A DNA stretch of 64,000 nt from Castellaniella sp035707805 (GTDB lineage Bacteria; Pseudomonadota; Gammaproteobacteria; Burkholderiales; Burkholderiaceae_B), in assembly GCA_035707805.1 (NCBI GenBank), contig DASSTS010000044.1, forward strand, positions 1-64,000, given 5' to 3'. Position numbers and translations under genes: made by a program. Under the pieces are notes generated by a model. It saw only the letters and a program-made list of their open reading frames with translations, was not told the DNA's origin and did no database searches. Positions 1 to 8,733 of the stretch are shown in pieces; position 1 is the first letter of the stretch; each line of letters begins with the position of its first letter.

Positions 1-106
1 GGCTGCCGGCATCGAACTCGTCGCCTTCGACCGTTCGGGCTTCCGTTACCATGGCCGCGTCAAGGCGCTGGCCGAAGCCGCGCGTGAAGCCGGCTTGAAG
101 TTCTAA
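1..106 (+). CDS. rplR: 50S ribosomal protein L18, C-terminal end (partial)
   Basis: The reading frame is open from base 2 to a TAA at 104-106 and gives a 34-residue tail that includes VAFDRSGFRYHGRVKALAEA and ends EAGLKF. This is the conserved C-terminus of L18, the protein that binds 5S rRNA in the large subunit. The N-terminus lies outside the window. It is followed after nine bases by rpsE, as expected in the spc operon (rplR-rpsE-rpmD-rplO-secY). Confidence 0.93.
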   Translation, partial: AAGIELVAFDRSGFRYHGRVKALAEAAREAGLKF

Positions 107-115
107 GGGAATCAC

Positions 116-637
116 ATGGCTAAAGCACAAGGCAAGCACGCCGCCGAGCAGGAACGCGACGACGGCATGCGCGAAAAGATGATCGCGGTCAACCGCGTCA
201 GCAAGGTCGTCAAGGGTGGTCGCACCATGAGCTTCGCAGCGCTGACCGTGGTTGGCGACGGCGACGGCCGCATCGGCATGGGCAAGGGCAAGGCCCGCGA
301 AGTGCCGGTCGCCGTCCAGAAGGCCATGGAACAGGCCCGTCGCGGCCTGCTCAAGGTCGCGCTGAAGAACGGCACGCTGCACCACACCGTGGTCGGCAAG
401 CACGGCGCCTCGACCGTCCTGATCTCGCCGGCGGCCGAAGGTACCGGCGTGATCGCCGGCGGCCCGATGCGCGCGATCTTCGAAGTCATGGGTGTGCGCA
501 ACGTCGTGGCCAAGAGCCTCGGCTCGAGCAACCCCTACAACATGGTGCGCGCCACGCTCAACGGCCTGCGCGCCTGCTCCACCCCGGCGGAAATCGCTGC
601 CAAGCGCGGCAAGTCCGTCGAAGAAATCCTGGGGTAA
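116..637 (+). CDS. rpsE: 30S ribosomal protein S5
   Basis: This 173-residue protein is S5, a small-subunit protein near the decoding site that affects translational fidelity. The N-terminal double-stranded-RNA-binding fold covers about residues 20-85 (MIAVNRVSKVVKGGRTMSF and GDGDGRIGMGKGKAREVPVA are diagnostic). The C-terminal S5 fold contains GVIAGGPMRAIFEVMGVRNV. Length matches the family. An AAGGGAATCAC stretch in front of the ATG gives a ribosome binding site. It is the second gene of the visible spc operon, nine bases after rplR and three before rpmD, so it is surely co-transcribed. Confidence 0.98.
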   Translation: MAKAQGKHAAEQERDDGMREKMIAVNRVSKVVKGGRTMSFAALTVVGDGDGRIGMGKGKAREVPVAVQKAMEQARRGLLKVALKNGTLHHTVVGKHGASTVLISPAAEGTGVIAGGPMRAIFEVMGVRNVVAKSLGSSNPYNMVRATLNGLRACSTPAEIAAKRGKSVEEILG

Positions 638-640
638 GAC

Positions 641-826
641 ATGGCACAGAAGCAAATCAAAGTCACGCTCGTGCGCTCCGTGATCGGCACTCACAAGTCC
701 CACCGCGCCACCGTGCGCGGCCTGGGTCTGGGCAAGGTCAACAGCAGCCGCGTCCTGATCGATACTCCCGAGGTGCGTGGGATGATCCGCAAGGTGGATT
801 ATCTGGTCACCGTCTCGGAAGCCTGA
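641..826 (+). CDS. rpmD: 50S ribosomal protein L30
   Basis: This 61-residue protein is bacterial-type L30, a small protein of the large subunit. The sequence IKVTLVRSVIGTHKSHRATV followed by GLGLGKVNSSRVLIDTPEVRGM is diagnostic, and the full length is the family norm (about 60 residues). The ATG is three bases after the rpsE stop, so translation is probably coupled. Its place between rpsE and rplO is the standard spc-operon order. Confidence 0.97.
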   Translation: MAQKQIKVTLVRSVIGTHKSHRATVRGLGLGKVNSSRVLIDTPEVRGMIRKVDYLVTVSEA

Positions 827-840
827 ACAAAGGAATTCAG

Positions 841-1281
841 ATGTCTGAAACTCAACTGAATACGCTCGCTCCCGCCGAAGGCGCCAAGCGTCCGCGCCGC
901 CGCGTGGGCCGTGGCATCGGTTCCGGCCTGGGCAAGACGGCTGGCCGCGGCCACAAAGGCCAGAAGTCCCGTGCCGGCGGCTTCCATAAGGTCGGCTTCG
1001 AAGGCGGCCAGATGCCGCTGCAGCGTCGCCTGCCCAAGCGCGGCTTCACGCCGCTGGGCCGTCACCTGTATGCCGAGATCCGCCTGTCCGACCTGCAGGC
1101 CCTGCCCGTCGACGAGATCGACCTGCAGGTGCTGAAGGCCGCAGGCTTGGTGGGCGACATGGTGCGCTACGCCAAGGTCATCAAGACCGGCGAAATCAGC
1201 CGCAAGCTTGCCCTGAAGGGCATCAACGCGACGGCCGGCGCACGCGCCGCGATCGAAGCGGCTGGCGGTACGCTGGCTTAA
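841..1281 (+). CDS. rplO: 50S ribosomal protein L15
   Basis: This 146-residue protein is L15, a late-assembling large-subunit protein. The glycine- and arginine-rich N-terminus (RPRRRVGRGIGSGLGKTAGRG followed by HKGQKSRAGG) is the family signature. The C-terminal half, with the LQVLKAAGLVGDMVRYAKVI segment, carries the L15 core fold. An AAAGGAATTC site lies just in front of the ATG. It is followed after nine bases by secY. Confidence 0.98.
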   Translation: MSETQLNTLAPAEGAKRPRRRVGRGIGSGLGKTAGRGHKGQKSRAGGFHKVGFEGGQMPLQRRLPKRGFTPLGRHLYAEIRLSDLQALPVDEIDLQVLKAAGLVGDMVRYAKVIKTGEISRKLALKGINATAGARAAIEAAGGTLA

Positions 1282-1290
1282 GGGGCGGCA

Positions 1291-2613
1291 GTGGCGAAAG
1301 CTCAGGCACATAAGCCCAGCGCAGGATACGGCGACCTCAAGCGCCGCATCCTGTTCCTCGTGCTGGCCCTGATCGTCTATCGCATGGGGACGCACATCCC
1401 CGTGCCGGGCATCAATCCGGATGCGCTGGCCGACCTGTTCCAGCAGAACCAGGGCGGAATCCTGGGCCTGTTCAACATGTTCTCCGGCGGCGCCCTGGAG
1501 CGTTTCTCGGTGCTTGCGCTGGGGATCATGCCGTACATTTCGGCGGCGATCATCATGCAGCTGCTGGCCGTGGTCGTGCCCGCCCTGGAGGCCATCAAGA
1601 AAGAAGGCCAGTCTGGGCAGCGCAAGATCACCCAGTACACGCGCTACGGCACGGTGTTCCTGGCGCTGTTCCAGGCGGTCGGGATCTCCGTCGCGCTCGA
1701 GTCGCAGCCGGGTCTGGTCATCGATCCGGGTCTGCTGTTCCGCTTCACGACCATCGTGACGCTGGTGACCGGTTCGATGTTCCTGATGTGGCTGGGCGAG
1801 CAGATCACCGAGCGCGGCCTGGGCAACGGCATTTCCCTGCTGATTTTCGCCGGGATCGTGGCCGGCCTGCCCGGCGCGCTGGGCGGCATGCTGGATCTGG
1901 TGCGCACGGATGCCATGTCGGTGCTGTCGGCGCTGTTCATCCTGGCCCTGGTGGTGGCGGTCACGTATTTCGTGGTCTACGTCGAACGCGGCCAGCGCCG
2001 CATCACGGTGAACTACGCCAAGCGCCAGGTCGGCAACAAGCTCTACGGCGGGCAGTCTTCGCACCTGCCGCTGAAGCTGAACATGTCCGGGGTGATTCCG
2101 CCGATCTTCGCGTCGTCCATCATCCTGCTGCCGGCCACCGTGACCAGCTGGTTCTCCAGCAATCCGAACATGCGCTGGCTGGGCGATCTGGCGGCTGCCC
2201 TGTCGCCGCGCCAGCCGCTGTACGTGACGCTGTATTCCGGCCTGATCATTTTCTTCTGCTTCTTCTACACGGCGTTGGTGTTCAACAGCCGCGAGACGGC
2301 GGACAACCTGAAAAAGAGCGGCGCCTTCGTCCCCGGGATCCGTCCCGGCGAGCAGACGGCCCGCTACATCGACAAGATCCTCATGCGGCTGACGCTGTCC
2401 GGGGCCATCTATGTCACGCTGGTTTGCCTGCTGCCCGAATTGATGCAGATGCGCTGGAACGTGCCGTTCTATTTCGGCGGAACATCGCTGCTGATCATTG
2501 TTGTCGTCGCCATGGATTTCATGGCCCAGGCCCAGGCCTACATGATGTCCCAACAGTATGATTCGCTCCTCCGGAAGGCCAACTTCAAGGGCGCGAGTCT
2601 TCCCATGCGCTAA
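1291..2613 (+). CDS. secY: Preprotein translocase subunit SecY
   Basis: SecY is the channel-forming inner-membrane subunit of the SecYEG translocon. The 440-residue protein has the expected ten hydrophobic segments. Recognisable pieces are YRMGTHIPVPGINPDAL after TM1, the plug region FNMFSGGALERFSVLALGIMPYISA, and the cytoplasmic loop YVERGQRRITVNYAKRQVG. The start is GTG at 1291, preceded by AAGGGG with five bases of spacing; no nearer in-frame ATG fits the conserved N-terminus. infA follows the stop after six bases, so the two are likely coupled. Confidence 0.97.
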   Translation: MAKAQAHKPSAGYGDLKRRILFLVLALIVYRMGTHIPVPGINPDALADLFQQNQGGILGLFNMFSGGALERFSVLALGIMPYISAAIIMQLLAVVVPALEAIKKEGQSGQRKITQYTRYGTVFLALFQAVGISVALESQPGLVIDPGLLFRFTTIVTLVTGSMFLMWLGEQITERGLGNGISLLIFAGIVAGLPGALGGMLDLVRTDAMSVLSALFILALVVAVTYFVVYVERGQRRITVNYAKRQVGNKLYGGQSSHLPLKLNMSGVIPPIFASSIILLPATVTSWFSSNPNMRWLGDLAAALSPRQPLYVTLYSGLIIFFCFFYTALVFNSRETADNLKKSGAFVPGIRPGEQTARYIDKILMRLTLSGAIYVTLVCLLPELMQMRWNVPFYFGGTSLLIIVVVAMDFMAQAQAYMMSQQYDSLLRKANFKGASLPMR

Positions 2614-2619
2614 TTGATC

Positions 2620-2838
2620 ATGTCCAAGGACGACGTCATCCAGATGCAAGGGGAGGTCATCGAGAACCTTCCCAACGCAACGTTTCGTGTCAAGCTGGAA
2701 AACGGCCACATGGTGTTGGGCCACATTTCGGGCAAGATGCGTATGCACTATATCCGGATCCTTCCGGGCGACAAGGTCACAGTGGAGCTCACGCCCTATG
2801 ACCTGTCGCGCGCCAGGATAGTTTTCCGCTCCAAATAG
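2620..2838 (+). CDS. infA: Translation initiation factor IF-1
   Basis: IF-1 is a single S1/OB-fold protein that binds the ribosomal A site during initiation. The 72 residues begin MSKDDVIQMQGEV and contain ENLPNATFRVKLENGHMVLG and HISGKMRMHYIRILPGDKV, which is the complete canonical factor. An in-frame TTG six bases earlier (2614) directly abuts the secY stop, but the ATG at 2620 gives the family N-terminus and is preferred. I see no strong Shine-Dalgarno sequence, so translation probably depends on ribosomes arriving from secY. Order secY-infA-rpmJ-rpsM is normal for Burkholderiales. Confidence 0.96.
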   Translation: MSKDDVIQMQGEVIENLPNATFRVKLENGHMVLGHISGKMRMHYIRILPGDKVTVELTPYDLSRARIVFRSK

Positions 2839-2866
2839 GCGGCCGGTCAAAAACCAGGAGAATCCC

Positions 2867-2980
2867 ATGAAGGTAATGGCATCGGTAAAGCGGATCTGCC
2901 GCAACTGCAAAATCATCAAACGTCACGGCGTGGTGCGAGTCATCTGCACCGACCCGCGTCACAAGCAACGCCAAGGCTAA
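2867..2980 (+). CDS. rpmJ: 50S ribosomal protein L36 (37 residues)
   Basis: L36 is the smallest ribosomal protein. The 37 residues start MKVMASVKRICRNC and end PRHKQRQG. The zinc ribbon ligands are all present: Cys11, Cys14, Cys27 and His32, so this is the zinc-binding (C+) form. CAGGAG lies seven bases before the ATG. It sits between infA and rpsM, the usual position at the spc/alpha operon junction. Confidence 0.96.
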   Translation: MKVMASVKRICRNCKIIKRHGVVRVICTDPRHKQRQG

Positions 2981-3013
2981 GGCCGGGCATCACGGATTTC
3001 ACGAGGAACAGTC

Positions 3014-3379
3014 ATGGCCCGTATTGCTGGCATCAATATTCCGCCGCACCAACACGCCGAGATCGGCTTGACCGCGATTTTCGGTATCGGACGCGCTCGT
3101 GCCCGCAAGATTTGCGAAGCGACCGGTATCGAGTATTCCAAGAAGATCAAGGATCTGAGCGACGCTGAACTGGAAAAGATCCGCGAGCAGGTTCACGCCT
3201 TCACCGTCGAAGGCGACCTGCGTCGCGAAGTGCAGCTCTCGATCAAGCGTCTGATCGACCTGGGCACGTATCGTGGCATGCGCCACAAGCGTGGCCTGCC
3301 GGTGCGCGGTCAACGCACCCGCACGAACGCCCGCACCCGCAAGGGCCCGCGTCGCGCCGCCGCGTCCCTGAAGAAATAA
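3014..3379 (+). CDS. rpsM: 30S ribosomal protein S13
   Basis: S13 is a head protein of the small subunit that contacts the P-site tRNA and the large subunit. The 121-residue protein begins MARIAGINIPPHQHAEIGLT and has the helix-two-turn-helix part GIGRARARKICEATGI. The basic C-terminal tail contains RGLPVRGQRTRTNARTRKGP, which reaches the tRNA. An ACGAGGAACAGTC site precedes the ATG. It is first of the alpha operon genes here (rpsM-rpsK-rpsD-rpoA-rplQ). Confidence 0.98.
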   Translation: MARIAGINIPPHQHAEIGLTAIFGIGRARARKICEATGIEYSKKIKDLSDAELEKIREQVHAFTVEGDLRREVQLSIKRLIDLGTYRGMRHKRGLPVRGQRTRTNARTRKGPRRAAASLKK

Positions 3380-3391
3380 CGAGGAATCAAC

Positions 3392-3790
3392 ATGGCCAAA
3401 GCACAAGCCGGCGCCGCGCGCGTCCGCAAGAAAGTCAAGAAGAACGTGTCGGACGGGATTGCCCACGTCCACGCGTCCTTCAACAACACCATCATCACGA
3501 TCACCGATCGCCAGGGCAATGCCCTGTCGTGGGCGACGTCCGGCGGCGCCGGCTTCAAGGGTTCGCGCAAGTCGACCCCGTTTGCCGCCCAGGTCGCCGC
3601 TGAATCCGCCGGCCGCGTGGCCCAGGAATACGGCATCAAGACGCTGGAAGTCCGCATCAAGGGCCCCGGCCCCGGCCGCGAATCGTCCGTGCGCGCGCTG
3701 AATGCCCTGGGGATCAAGATCTCCAGCATTTCCGACATCACGCCGGTGCCGCACAACGGCTGCCGCCCGCCCAAGCGCCGTCGCATCTAA
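3392..3790 (+). CDS. rpsK: 30S ribosomal protein S11
   Basis: S11 lies on the platform of the small subunit and helps form the mRNA exit site. The 132-residue protein carries the signature GIAHVHASFNNTIITITDRQ, then GNALSWATSGGAGFKGSRKS, and ends PHNGCRPPKRRRI. The length is slightly above the E. coli protein because of a short Ala/Lys-rich N-terminus. GAGGAATCAAC before the ATG gives a good binding site. It is followed after ten bases by rpsD. Confidence 0.98.
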   Translation: MAKAQAGAARVRKKVKKNVSDGIAHVHASFNNTIITITDRQGNALSWATSGGAGFKGSRKSTPFAAQVAAESAGRVAQEYGIKTLEVRIKGPGPGRESSVRALNALGIKISSISDITPVPHNGCRPPKRRRI

Positions 3791-3800
3791 GGGGAACATC

Positions 3801-4424
3801 TTGGCTCGTTACACTGGACCCAAATGCAAGCTCTCGCGTCGCGAGGGCACCGACCTGTTCCTGAAGAGCGCCCGCCGCTCGCTGGATTCCAAGTGCAAGC
3901 TGGAATCCAAGCCCGGCCAGCATGGCCGCACTTCGGGTTCCCGCACTTCCGACTTCGGTCTGCAGCTGCGTGAAAAGCAGAAACTCAAGCGCATGTACGG
4001 CGTGCTGGAAAAGCAGTTCCGCCGCTACTTCGAAGAGGCCGAGCGCCGCCGCGGCAACACCGGCGAGACCCTGATCCAGCTGCTGGAATCCCGCCTGGAC
4101 AACGTCGTGTACCGCATGGGCTTCGGCTCGACGCGCGCCGAAGCGCGCCAGCTGGTCAACCACCGCGCCATCGAGCTCAACGGCCATACCGCCGACATCG
4201 CCTCGATGCTGGTCAAGGCCGGCGACGTGGTGACCGTGCGTGAAAAGGCCAAGAACCAGATCCGCATCAAGGAATCCCTGGAACTGGCCAGCGGCAACGG
4301 CCTGCCCCAGTGGGTCGAGGTCGATGCCGGCAAGCTCTCGGGCGTGTTCAAGCAGGCTCCGGACCGCGCCGACGTCGCCCACGACGTCAACGAATCCATG
4401 GTCGTGGAACTGTATTCCCGCTAA
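3801..4424 (+). CDS. rpsD: 30S ribosomal protein S4 (TTG start)
   Basis: S4 is a primary 16S rRNA-binding protein. In enterobacteria it also represses translation of the alpha operon; whether that holds here cannot be seen. The protein starts at TTG 3801 (MARYTGPKCKLSRREGTDLF), ten bases after rpsK, with AAGGGG six bases upstream. This gives 207 residues, the family length. The S4 RNA-binding domain (about residues 97-160) includes RLDNVVYRMGFGSTRAEARQ. A longer in-frame opening upstream runs through rpsK and is not a real extension. The TTG start may hold expression down. Confidence 0.96.
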   Translation: MARYTGPKCKLSRREGTDLFLKSARRSLDSKCKLESKPGQHGRTSGSRTSDFGLQLREKQKLKRMYGVLEKQFRRYFEEAERRRGNTGETLIQLLESRLDNVVYRMGFGSTRAEARQLVNHRAIELNGHTADIASMLVKAGDVVTVREKAKNQIRIKESLELASGNGLPQWVEVDAGKLSGVFKQAPDRADVAHDVNESMVVELYSR

Positions 4425-4605
4425 TCGATTCCGGCGGCCTCGCGCCGCCGAGCGGGTCCCGGGCGTTGCGTCCGGGGCCGCCGCACAGCCCATACCCAGG
4501 TTCTGCCCGGGGTGGGCTGCGCTCATGTTCCGGCTCGACCGCCGGTCCTTCATTTCCGTCAGCCTTATCGGTGTAACGAGCCGAGGGTATTGAAAAGGAA
4601 CAGTC

Positions 4606-5604
4606 ATGTCAGCACAAGGTTTTCTCAAGCCCCGCACCATCACGGTGGAGTCCCTGGGCGCCAATCACGCCAAGGTCATCATGGAGCCCTTCGAGCGCGG
4701 CTACGGCCACACGCTGGGCAACGCGCTGCGCCGCATCCTGCTGTCCTCGATGACCGGCTACGCGCCGACCGAGGTGCAGATCAGCGGTGTCGTGCACGAG
4801 TACTCCACGGTCGCCGGGGTGCGCGAGGACGTCGTCGACATCCTGCTGAACCTGAAGGGCGTGGTCTTTAAGCTGCACAATCGCGAAGAAGTCACGCTGC
4901 AGCTGAACAAGCAGGGTCCCGGCGAAGTCCGCGCCCGCGACATCGATCTGCCGCACGACGTGGAGATCGTCAACCCGGATCACCTGATCGCCACGCTGAC
5001 CGACGACGGCCGCCTGGAAATGCAGGTCAAGGTCGAGCAGGGCCGCGGCTACGTGCCCGGCAATGTGCGCGCGCTGGTGGACGACCGTTCGGCCACCATC
5101 GGCCAGATCGTCCTGGACGCGTCCTTCAGCCCCGTGCGCCGTGTCAGCTACGCCGTTGAGAGCGCCCGCGTCGAGCAGCGCACCGACCTGGACAAGCTGG
5201 TGCTGGATGTGCTGACCAACGGGGTCATCAGCCCCGAGGAAGCCGTGCGCCAGTCGGCCCGCATCCTGATGGACCAGGTCGCGGTGTTCGTGTCGCTGGC
5301 CGACAAGGACGCCGGCCAGCTGACGACCAGCGTGCCGGTGGGCGGCCAGTCTGCGCCGATCGATCCGGTGCTGCTGCGCCCGGTCGACGACCTGGAACTC
5401 ACCGTGCGTTCGGCCAACTGCCTGAAGGCCGAGAACATCTACTACATCGGCGACCTGATCCAGCGCACCGAGAACGAGCTGCTGAAGACCCCCAACCTGG
5501 GCCGCAAGTCGCTCAACGAGATCAAGGAAGTCCTGGCCGCACGCGGCCTGACGCTGGGGATGAAGCTCGAGAACTGGCCGCCCGTCGGCCTCGAGCGTCC
5601 CTGA
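4606..5604 (+). CDS. rpoA: RNA polymerase subunit alpha
   Basis: The alpha subunit dimerises to nucleate RNA polymerase, and its C-terminal domain contacts UP elements and activators. The 332-residue protein has the N-terminal assembly domain (about 1-235, with FERGYGHTLGNALRRILLSS). A linker leads to the C-terminal domain from about residue 250. That domain contains LELTVRSANCLKAENIYYIG and TPNLGRKSLNEIKEVLAARG, which include the DNA-contact arginine and asparagine region. AAAAGGAACAGTC precedes the ATG. A 181-base gap separates it from rpsD. Confidence 0.98.
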   Translation: MSAQGFLKPRTITVESLGANHAKVIMEPFERGYGHTLGNALRRILLSSMTGYAPTEVQISGVVHEYSTVAGVREDVVDILLNLKGVVFKLHNREEVTLQLNKQGPGEVRARDIDLPHDVEIVNPDHLIATLTDDGRLEMQVKVEQGRGYVPGNVRALVDDRSATIGQIVLDASFSPVRRVSYAVESARVEQRTDLDKLVLDVLTNGVISPEEAVRQSARILMDQVAVFVSLADKDAGQLTTSVPVGGQSAPIDPVLLRPVDDLELTVRSANCLKAENIYYIGDLIQRTENELLKTPNLGRKSLNEIKEVLAARGLTLGMKLENWPPVGLERP

Positions 5605-5747
5605 TCGTTCGCGGCATGGGCGGTGTCCATTCGCACCCATGCTAAAATCCCGCGCCTGCCTCAGTCCGGGGCAGGCATAACGACCCATCCGGACCGCGCC
5701 CCTGGCGATAGAAGATCCGGGTTTCAGATTCAATATAGGAAATCATC

Positions 5748-6128
5748 ATGCGCCATCGTTCCGGCCTTCGCAAACTCAACCGCACCAGCAGCCACCGTCT
5801 CGCCATGTTCCGCAACATGGCCGTGTCTCTGCTGACCCACGAAGCCATCAAGACCACGCTGCCCAAGGCCAAAGAACTGCGCCGCGTCGTCGAGCCGCTG
5901 ATCACGCTGGGCAAGAACCCCACGCTGGCCAATCGCCGCCTGGCCTTTGCCCGCCTGCGCGACCGCGACGCCGTGACCAAGCTCTTCAATGACATCGGAC
6001 CGCGCTTCGCGGCCCGCAACGGCGGCTACACCCGCGTGCTGAAGATGGGCTTTCGCCAGGGCGACAACGCCCCCATGGCCTACATGGAGCTGGTGGACCG
6101 CCCGGAGGTGGAAGCCGCCGCGGAATAA
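5748..6128 (+). CDS. rplQ: 50S ribosomal protein L17
   Basis: L17 is a large-subunit protein near the peptide exit tunnel. The 126-residue protein starts MRHRSGLRKLNRTSSHRLAM and continues with FRNMAVSLLTHEAIKTTLPK, the family signature. It ends NAPMAYMELVDRPEVEAAAE, as in other betaproteobacteria. It lies 143 bases after rpoA and is the last gene of the alpha operon, with a terminator 51 bases downstream. Confidence 0.97.
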   Translation: MRHRSGLRKLNRTSSHRLAMFRNMAVSLLTHEAIKTTLPKAKELRRVVEPLITLGKNPTLANRRLAFARLRDRDAVTKLFNDIGPRFAARNGGYTRVLKMGFRQGDNAPMAYMELVDRPEVEAAAE

Positions 6129-6179
6129 GCCCGTCATCAGGGTCCGGCATCGCGCCGGATCCCGATCCCCGGTCTTCCA

Positions 6180-6212
6180 GGGCCTGAGGCATTGCCGCCT
6201 CAGGCCCTTTTT
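6180..6212 (+). terminator. Rho-independent terminator of the alpha operon
   Basis: A perfect 11-bp stem (GGGCCTGAGGC at 6180-6190 and its complement at 6197-6207) closes a six-base loop and is followed directly by five T residues. This is a textbook intrinsic terminator, 51 bases after the rplQ stop. It separates the ribosomal genes from cutA. Confidence 0.92.
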
Positions 6213-6251
6213 CCATGTAGAATCAAAGAGTTTTGTCCATACGGATTTACC

Positions 6252-6689
6252 ATGTCTGATCTTGCTGGGGCGGCGCCCGGGCCGAACGAACCCGGGCCTG
6301 GCGATGCCTTGCCGGGTTTGCAGCGGCAGGATGGCGCGCCCGGGGATGCCGTGGTCGTGCTGGGGACCGTCCCGGACGCGCTGCTGGCCAAGCGCCTGGC
6401 ACACGTGCTGGTCGAGGAATCCCTGGCGGCCTGCGCGCAGGTAGGCGCGGCCATGACGTCCATGTACCTGTGGCAGGGCAATCTCGAGGGCGGGGAGGAA
6501 GTCCCCCTGACGCTGAAGACCACTGCGGCGGCGCTGCCTGCCCTGTACCGGCGCTACTGCGATCTGCACCCCTACGAGGTGCCCGAGTTCCTGGTCCTCG
6601 GCGTGGCCGCGGGCAGCATCCCCTATCTGGACTGGGTCCGGGACAGCGTCGTGGTCCCGCCCGCCGGTCCCCAGGCCGCCCGCGGATGA
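6252..6689 (+). CDS. cutA: Divalent-cation tolerance protein CutA
   Basis: This 145-residue protein belongs to the trimeric CutA1 family, linked to copper and other divalent-cation tolerance in E. coli. The core (about residues 35-140) shows the family pattern: CAQVGAAMTSMYLWQGNLEG, then LHPYEVPEFLVLGV and YLDWVRDSV. The first 30 or so residues are a Gly/Pro-rich extension compared with the usual 105-115 residues. The ATG at 6252 is preferred because upstream in-frame codons run through the terminator hairpin. A TAGAAT at 6218-6223 could be its -10 element. dsbD follows after 28 bases, as cutA and dsbD are also paired in E. coli. Confidence 0.92.
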   Translation: MSDLAGAAPGPNEPGPGDALPGLQRQDGAPGDAVVVLGTVPDALLAKRLAHVLVEESLAACAQVGAAMTSMYLWQGNLEGGEEVPLTLKTTAAALPALYRRYCDLHPYEVPEFLVLGVAAGSIPYLDWVRDSVVVPPAGPQAARG

Positions 6690-6717
6690 CGCGGCGACCG
6701 ATGAACGAGAAGTCCGT

Positions 6718-8733
6718 ATGAAGAAAATCCTGTTTGCGCTGTTGCTGGGCGTCCTGTCCCTCGGCGTCCTCGGCTCGGCCCGCGCGGAGGACGATTTCCT
6801 GGATCCGGCGACGGCCTTTGCCGGCACGGTCGCCATGGCCGATCCCCTGACCCTGGACGTGCACTACCGGATCGCGCCGGGCTACTACATGTACCAGGAA
6901 CGCTTCGAGGTCCGGATCGAGGACGCGCAGCGCCGGCTGCTGCTGTTCCGGCGCTCGACGCTGACGCCGCCCGAGGCCGAGACGCGCAAACCGTTGTGGA
7001 CCGCGCCGCCGCACCTGCCCAAGGGACAGGTGAAATACGATCCGACCTTCGGCCAGGACATGGAGGTCTATCACCGGGGCGTCACCTTGCGCGTGCCGCT
7101 GCAGGCGGGCGCCTCCGGGCCGCTGCAGGTGACGGTGACCGGGCAGGGGTGCGCGGACGCCGGATTGTGCTATCCGCCGATGAGCCAGCAGTTCACACTG
7201 CTGGCTCAGGGCAGCGGCTACGCCGCCCAGGGCGCCCAGGTCCGGGACCGGGTGCCGCCGCCGCAGGACGAAGCCGCGATTGAAGGGCCGGCGGCCGGCG
7301 TCGGTGCTGCCTCGGCGGCGGCTGCCGGGCCGTCCGGAGCCACCGGGCAGGCCGGTGCCGTGCCTGCGGGCCCGATGGGCGATGCGGCCGGGTCCGGCCT
7401 GCTGGACCTGGGCGACACCGGCATGGCGGCATGGCTGCACCAGGCGCCCCTATGGCAGATCCTGGGCTTGAGTTTCCTGCTGGGGATACTGCTGTCGCTC
7501 ACGCCCTGCGTGCTGCCCATGGTGCCGATCCTGCTGGCCATCATCGCCGGCAAGACGCCGGCGGAGATCGGGCGCGGCCGGGGCCTGGCCCTGGCCGCTG
7601 TCTACGTCCTCGGCATGTCGTTGGTCTATACCGCCCTGGGGGTGGCGGCGGGGCTGCTGGGCGCGGGCCTGGCCGCCTGGCTGCAATCGCCCTGGGTGCT
7701 GGGGACCTTTGCGGTGTTGCTGGCCTTGTTCGCCCTGGCCATGCTGGATGTTTTCACGCTGCAGGCGCCAGTCGGCCTGCAGTCGCGCCTGCAGGCGTGG
7801 CAGCAGCGGCTGCCGGGCGGGCGCGCGGGCGGGGTGCTGCTGATGGGCATGCTGTCGGCGCTGATCGTCGGGCCCTGCATCGCCGCGCCCCTGGCGGGCG
7901 TGCTGCTGTTCATCTCACAGACGGGCGACCTTGCCGTCGGCGGCGGAGCCCTGTTCGCCATGGCCTGGGGCGAGGGCGTGCTGCTGCTGGCCGTGGGGGC
8001 GGGCGCCGGGGCGCTGCTGCCGCGCGCGGGCGCCTGGATGAATCCGCTCAAGGCGGGTTTCGGGCTGCTGCTGCTGGCGACTGCCTGGTGGATGGCGCAG
8101 CCGTTGCTGGCCGCGTCCCTGGCGGTCGCGGGCTGGGTCCTGCTGGCGTTCTGGGCCGCCCTGATGCTGTGGGGCGGCGGTGCGAGCGCGGCCGCGCCGG
8201 CCGGCGCCCTGCGGCTGTTGCTGCGCGCGGCGGCCCTGATGCTGGCTCTGTGGGGGCTGGCCCAGGGCGCCGGCCTGCTGGCGGGCGGGCGCGACATGCT
8301 GCGGCCCCTGGCGCCGTTCGCCGCGAGCGGCGCGCCAGACGCGGATGCTGCGGGCGACACCCAGGCCATTCGGGCGCGCTTCACGCCGATCCGGTCCGTG
8401 GCGGAACTGGATGCGCAGCTGGCGACGACGGACCGTCCGGTCATGCTGGATTTCTATGCCGACTGGTGCGTGTCGTGCCTGGAAATGGAGAAATTCACGT
8501 TCAGCGACGCGCGGGTCGCCGAGGCCATGGGCCGGATGCGCCTGCTGCAGGCGGACGTCACGCGGATGACCGACGAGGACCGGGCGCTGCTGGCGAGATT
8601 CGATCTGTTCGGCCCGCCGGGGATCCTGTTCTTCGACCGGCGGGGCAAGGCGCTGCCCGACGCTCGCGTCGTCGGTTTCAAGAAGGCCGATGCCTTCCTG
8701 GCCGTCCAGCGGCAGGTCTTGTCCGCCCCGTAA
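6718..8733 (+). CDS. dsbD: Thiol:disulfide interchange protein DsbD
   Basis: DsbD passes electrons from cytoplasmic thioredoxin across the inner membrane to periplasmic DsbC, DsbG and cytochrome c maturation proteins. The 671-residue protein has all three parts. A signal peptide (1-23) leads to the periplasmic alpha domain with the redox pair in GQGCADAGLCYPP. An Ala/Gly-rich linker follows. The eight-helix beta domain has its Cys pair in SLTPCVLPMVPIL and IVGPCIAAPLAGV. The C-terminal thioredoxin-like gamma domain carries FYADWCVSCLEMEKFTF. The reading frame is intact. It is convergent with tatC, which ends 88 bases away. Confidence 0.96.
   Translation: MKKILFALLLGVLSLGVLGSARAEDDFLDPATAFAGTVAMADPLTLDVHYRIAPGYYMYQERFEVRIEDAQRRLLLFRRSTLTPPEAETRKPLWTAPPHLPKGQVKYDPTFGQDMEVYHRGVTLRVPLQAGASGPLQVTVTGQGCADAGLCYPPMSQQFTLLAQGSGYAAQGAQVRDRVPPPQDEAAIEGPAAGVGAASAAAAGPSGATGQAGAVPAGPMGDAAGSGLLDLGDTGMAAWLHQAPLWQILGLSFLLGILLSLTPCVLPMVPILLAIIAGKTPAEIGRGRGLALAAVYVLGMSLVYTALGVAAGLLGAGLAAWLQSPWVLGTFAVLLALFALAMLDVFTLQAPVGLQSRLQAWQQRLPGGRAGGVLLMGMLSALIVGPCIAAPLAGVLLFISQTGDLAVGGGALFAMAWGEGVLLLAVGAGAGALLPRAGAWMNPLKAGFGLLLLATAWWMAQPLLAASLAVAGWVLLAFWAALMLWGGGASAAAPAGALRLLLRAAALMLALWGLAQGAGLLAGGRDMLRPLAPFAASGAPDADAAGDTQAIRARFTPIRSVAELDAQLATTDRPVMLDFYADWCVSCLEMEKFTFSDARVAEAMGRMRLLQADVTRMTDEDRALLARFDLFGPPGILFFDRRGKALPDARVVGFKKADAFLAVQRQVLSAP

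Noticed and set aside
799..2919. 700-codon minus-strand open frame across rplO, secY and infA
   Set aside because: His/Gln-rich shadow of the ribosomal operon without any known domain.
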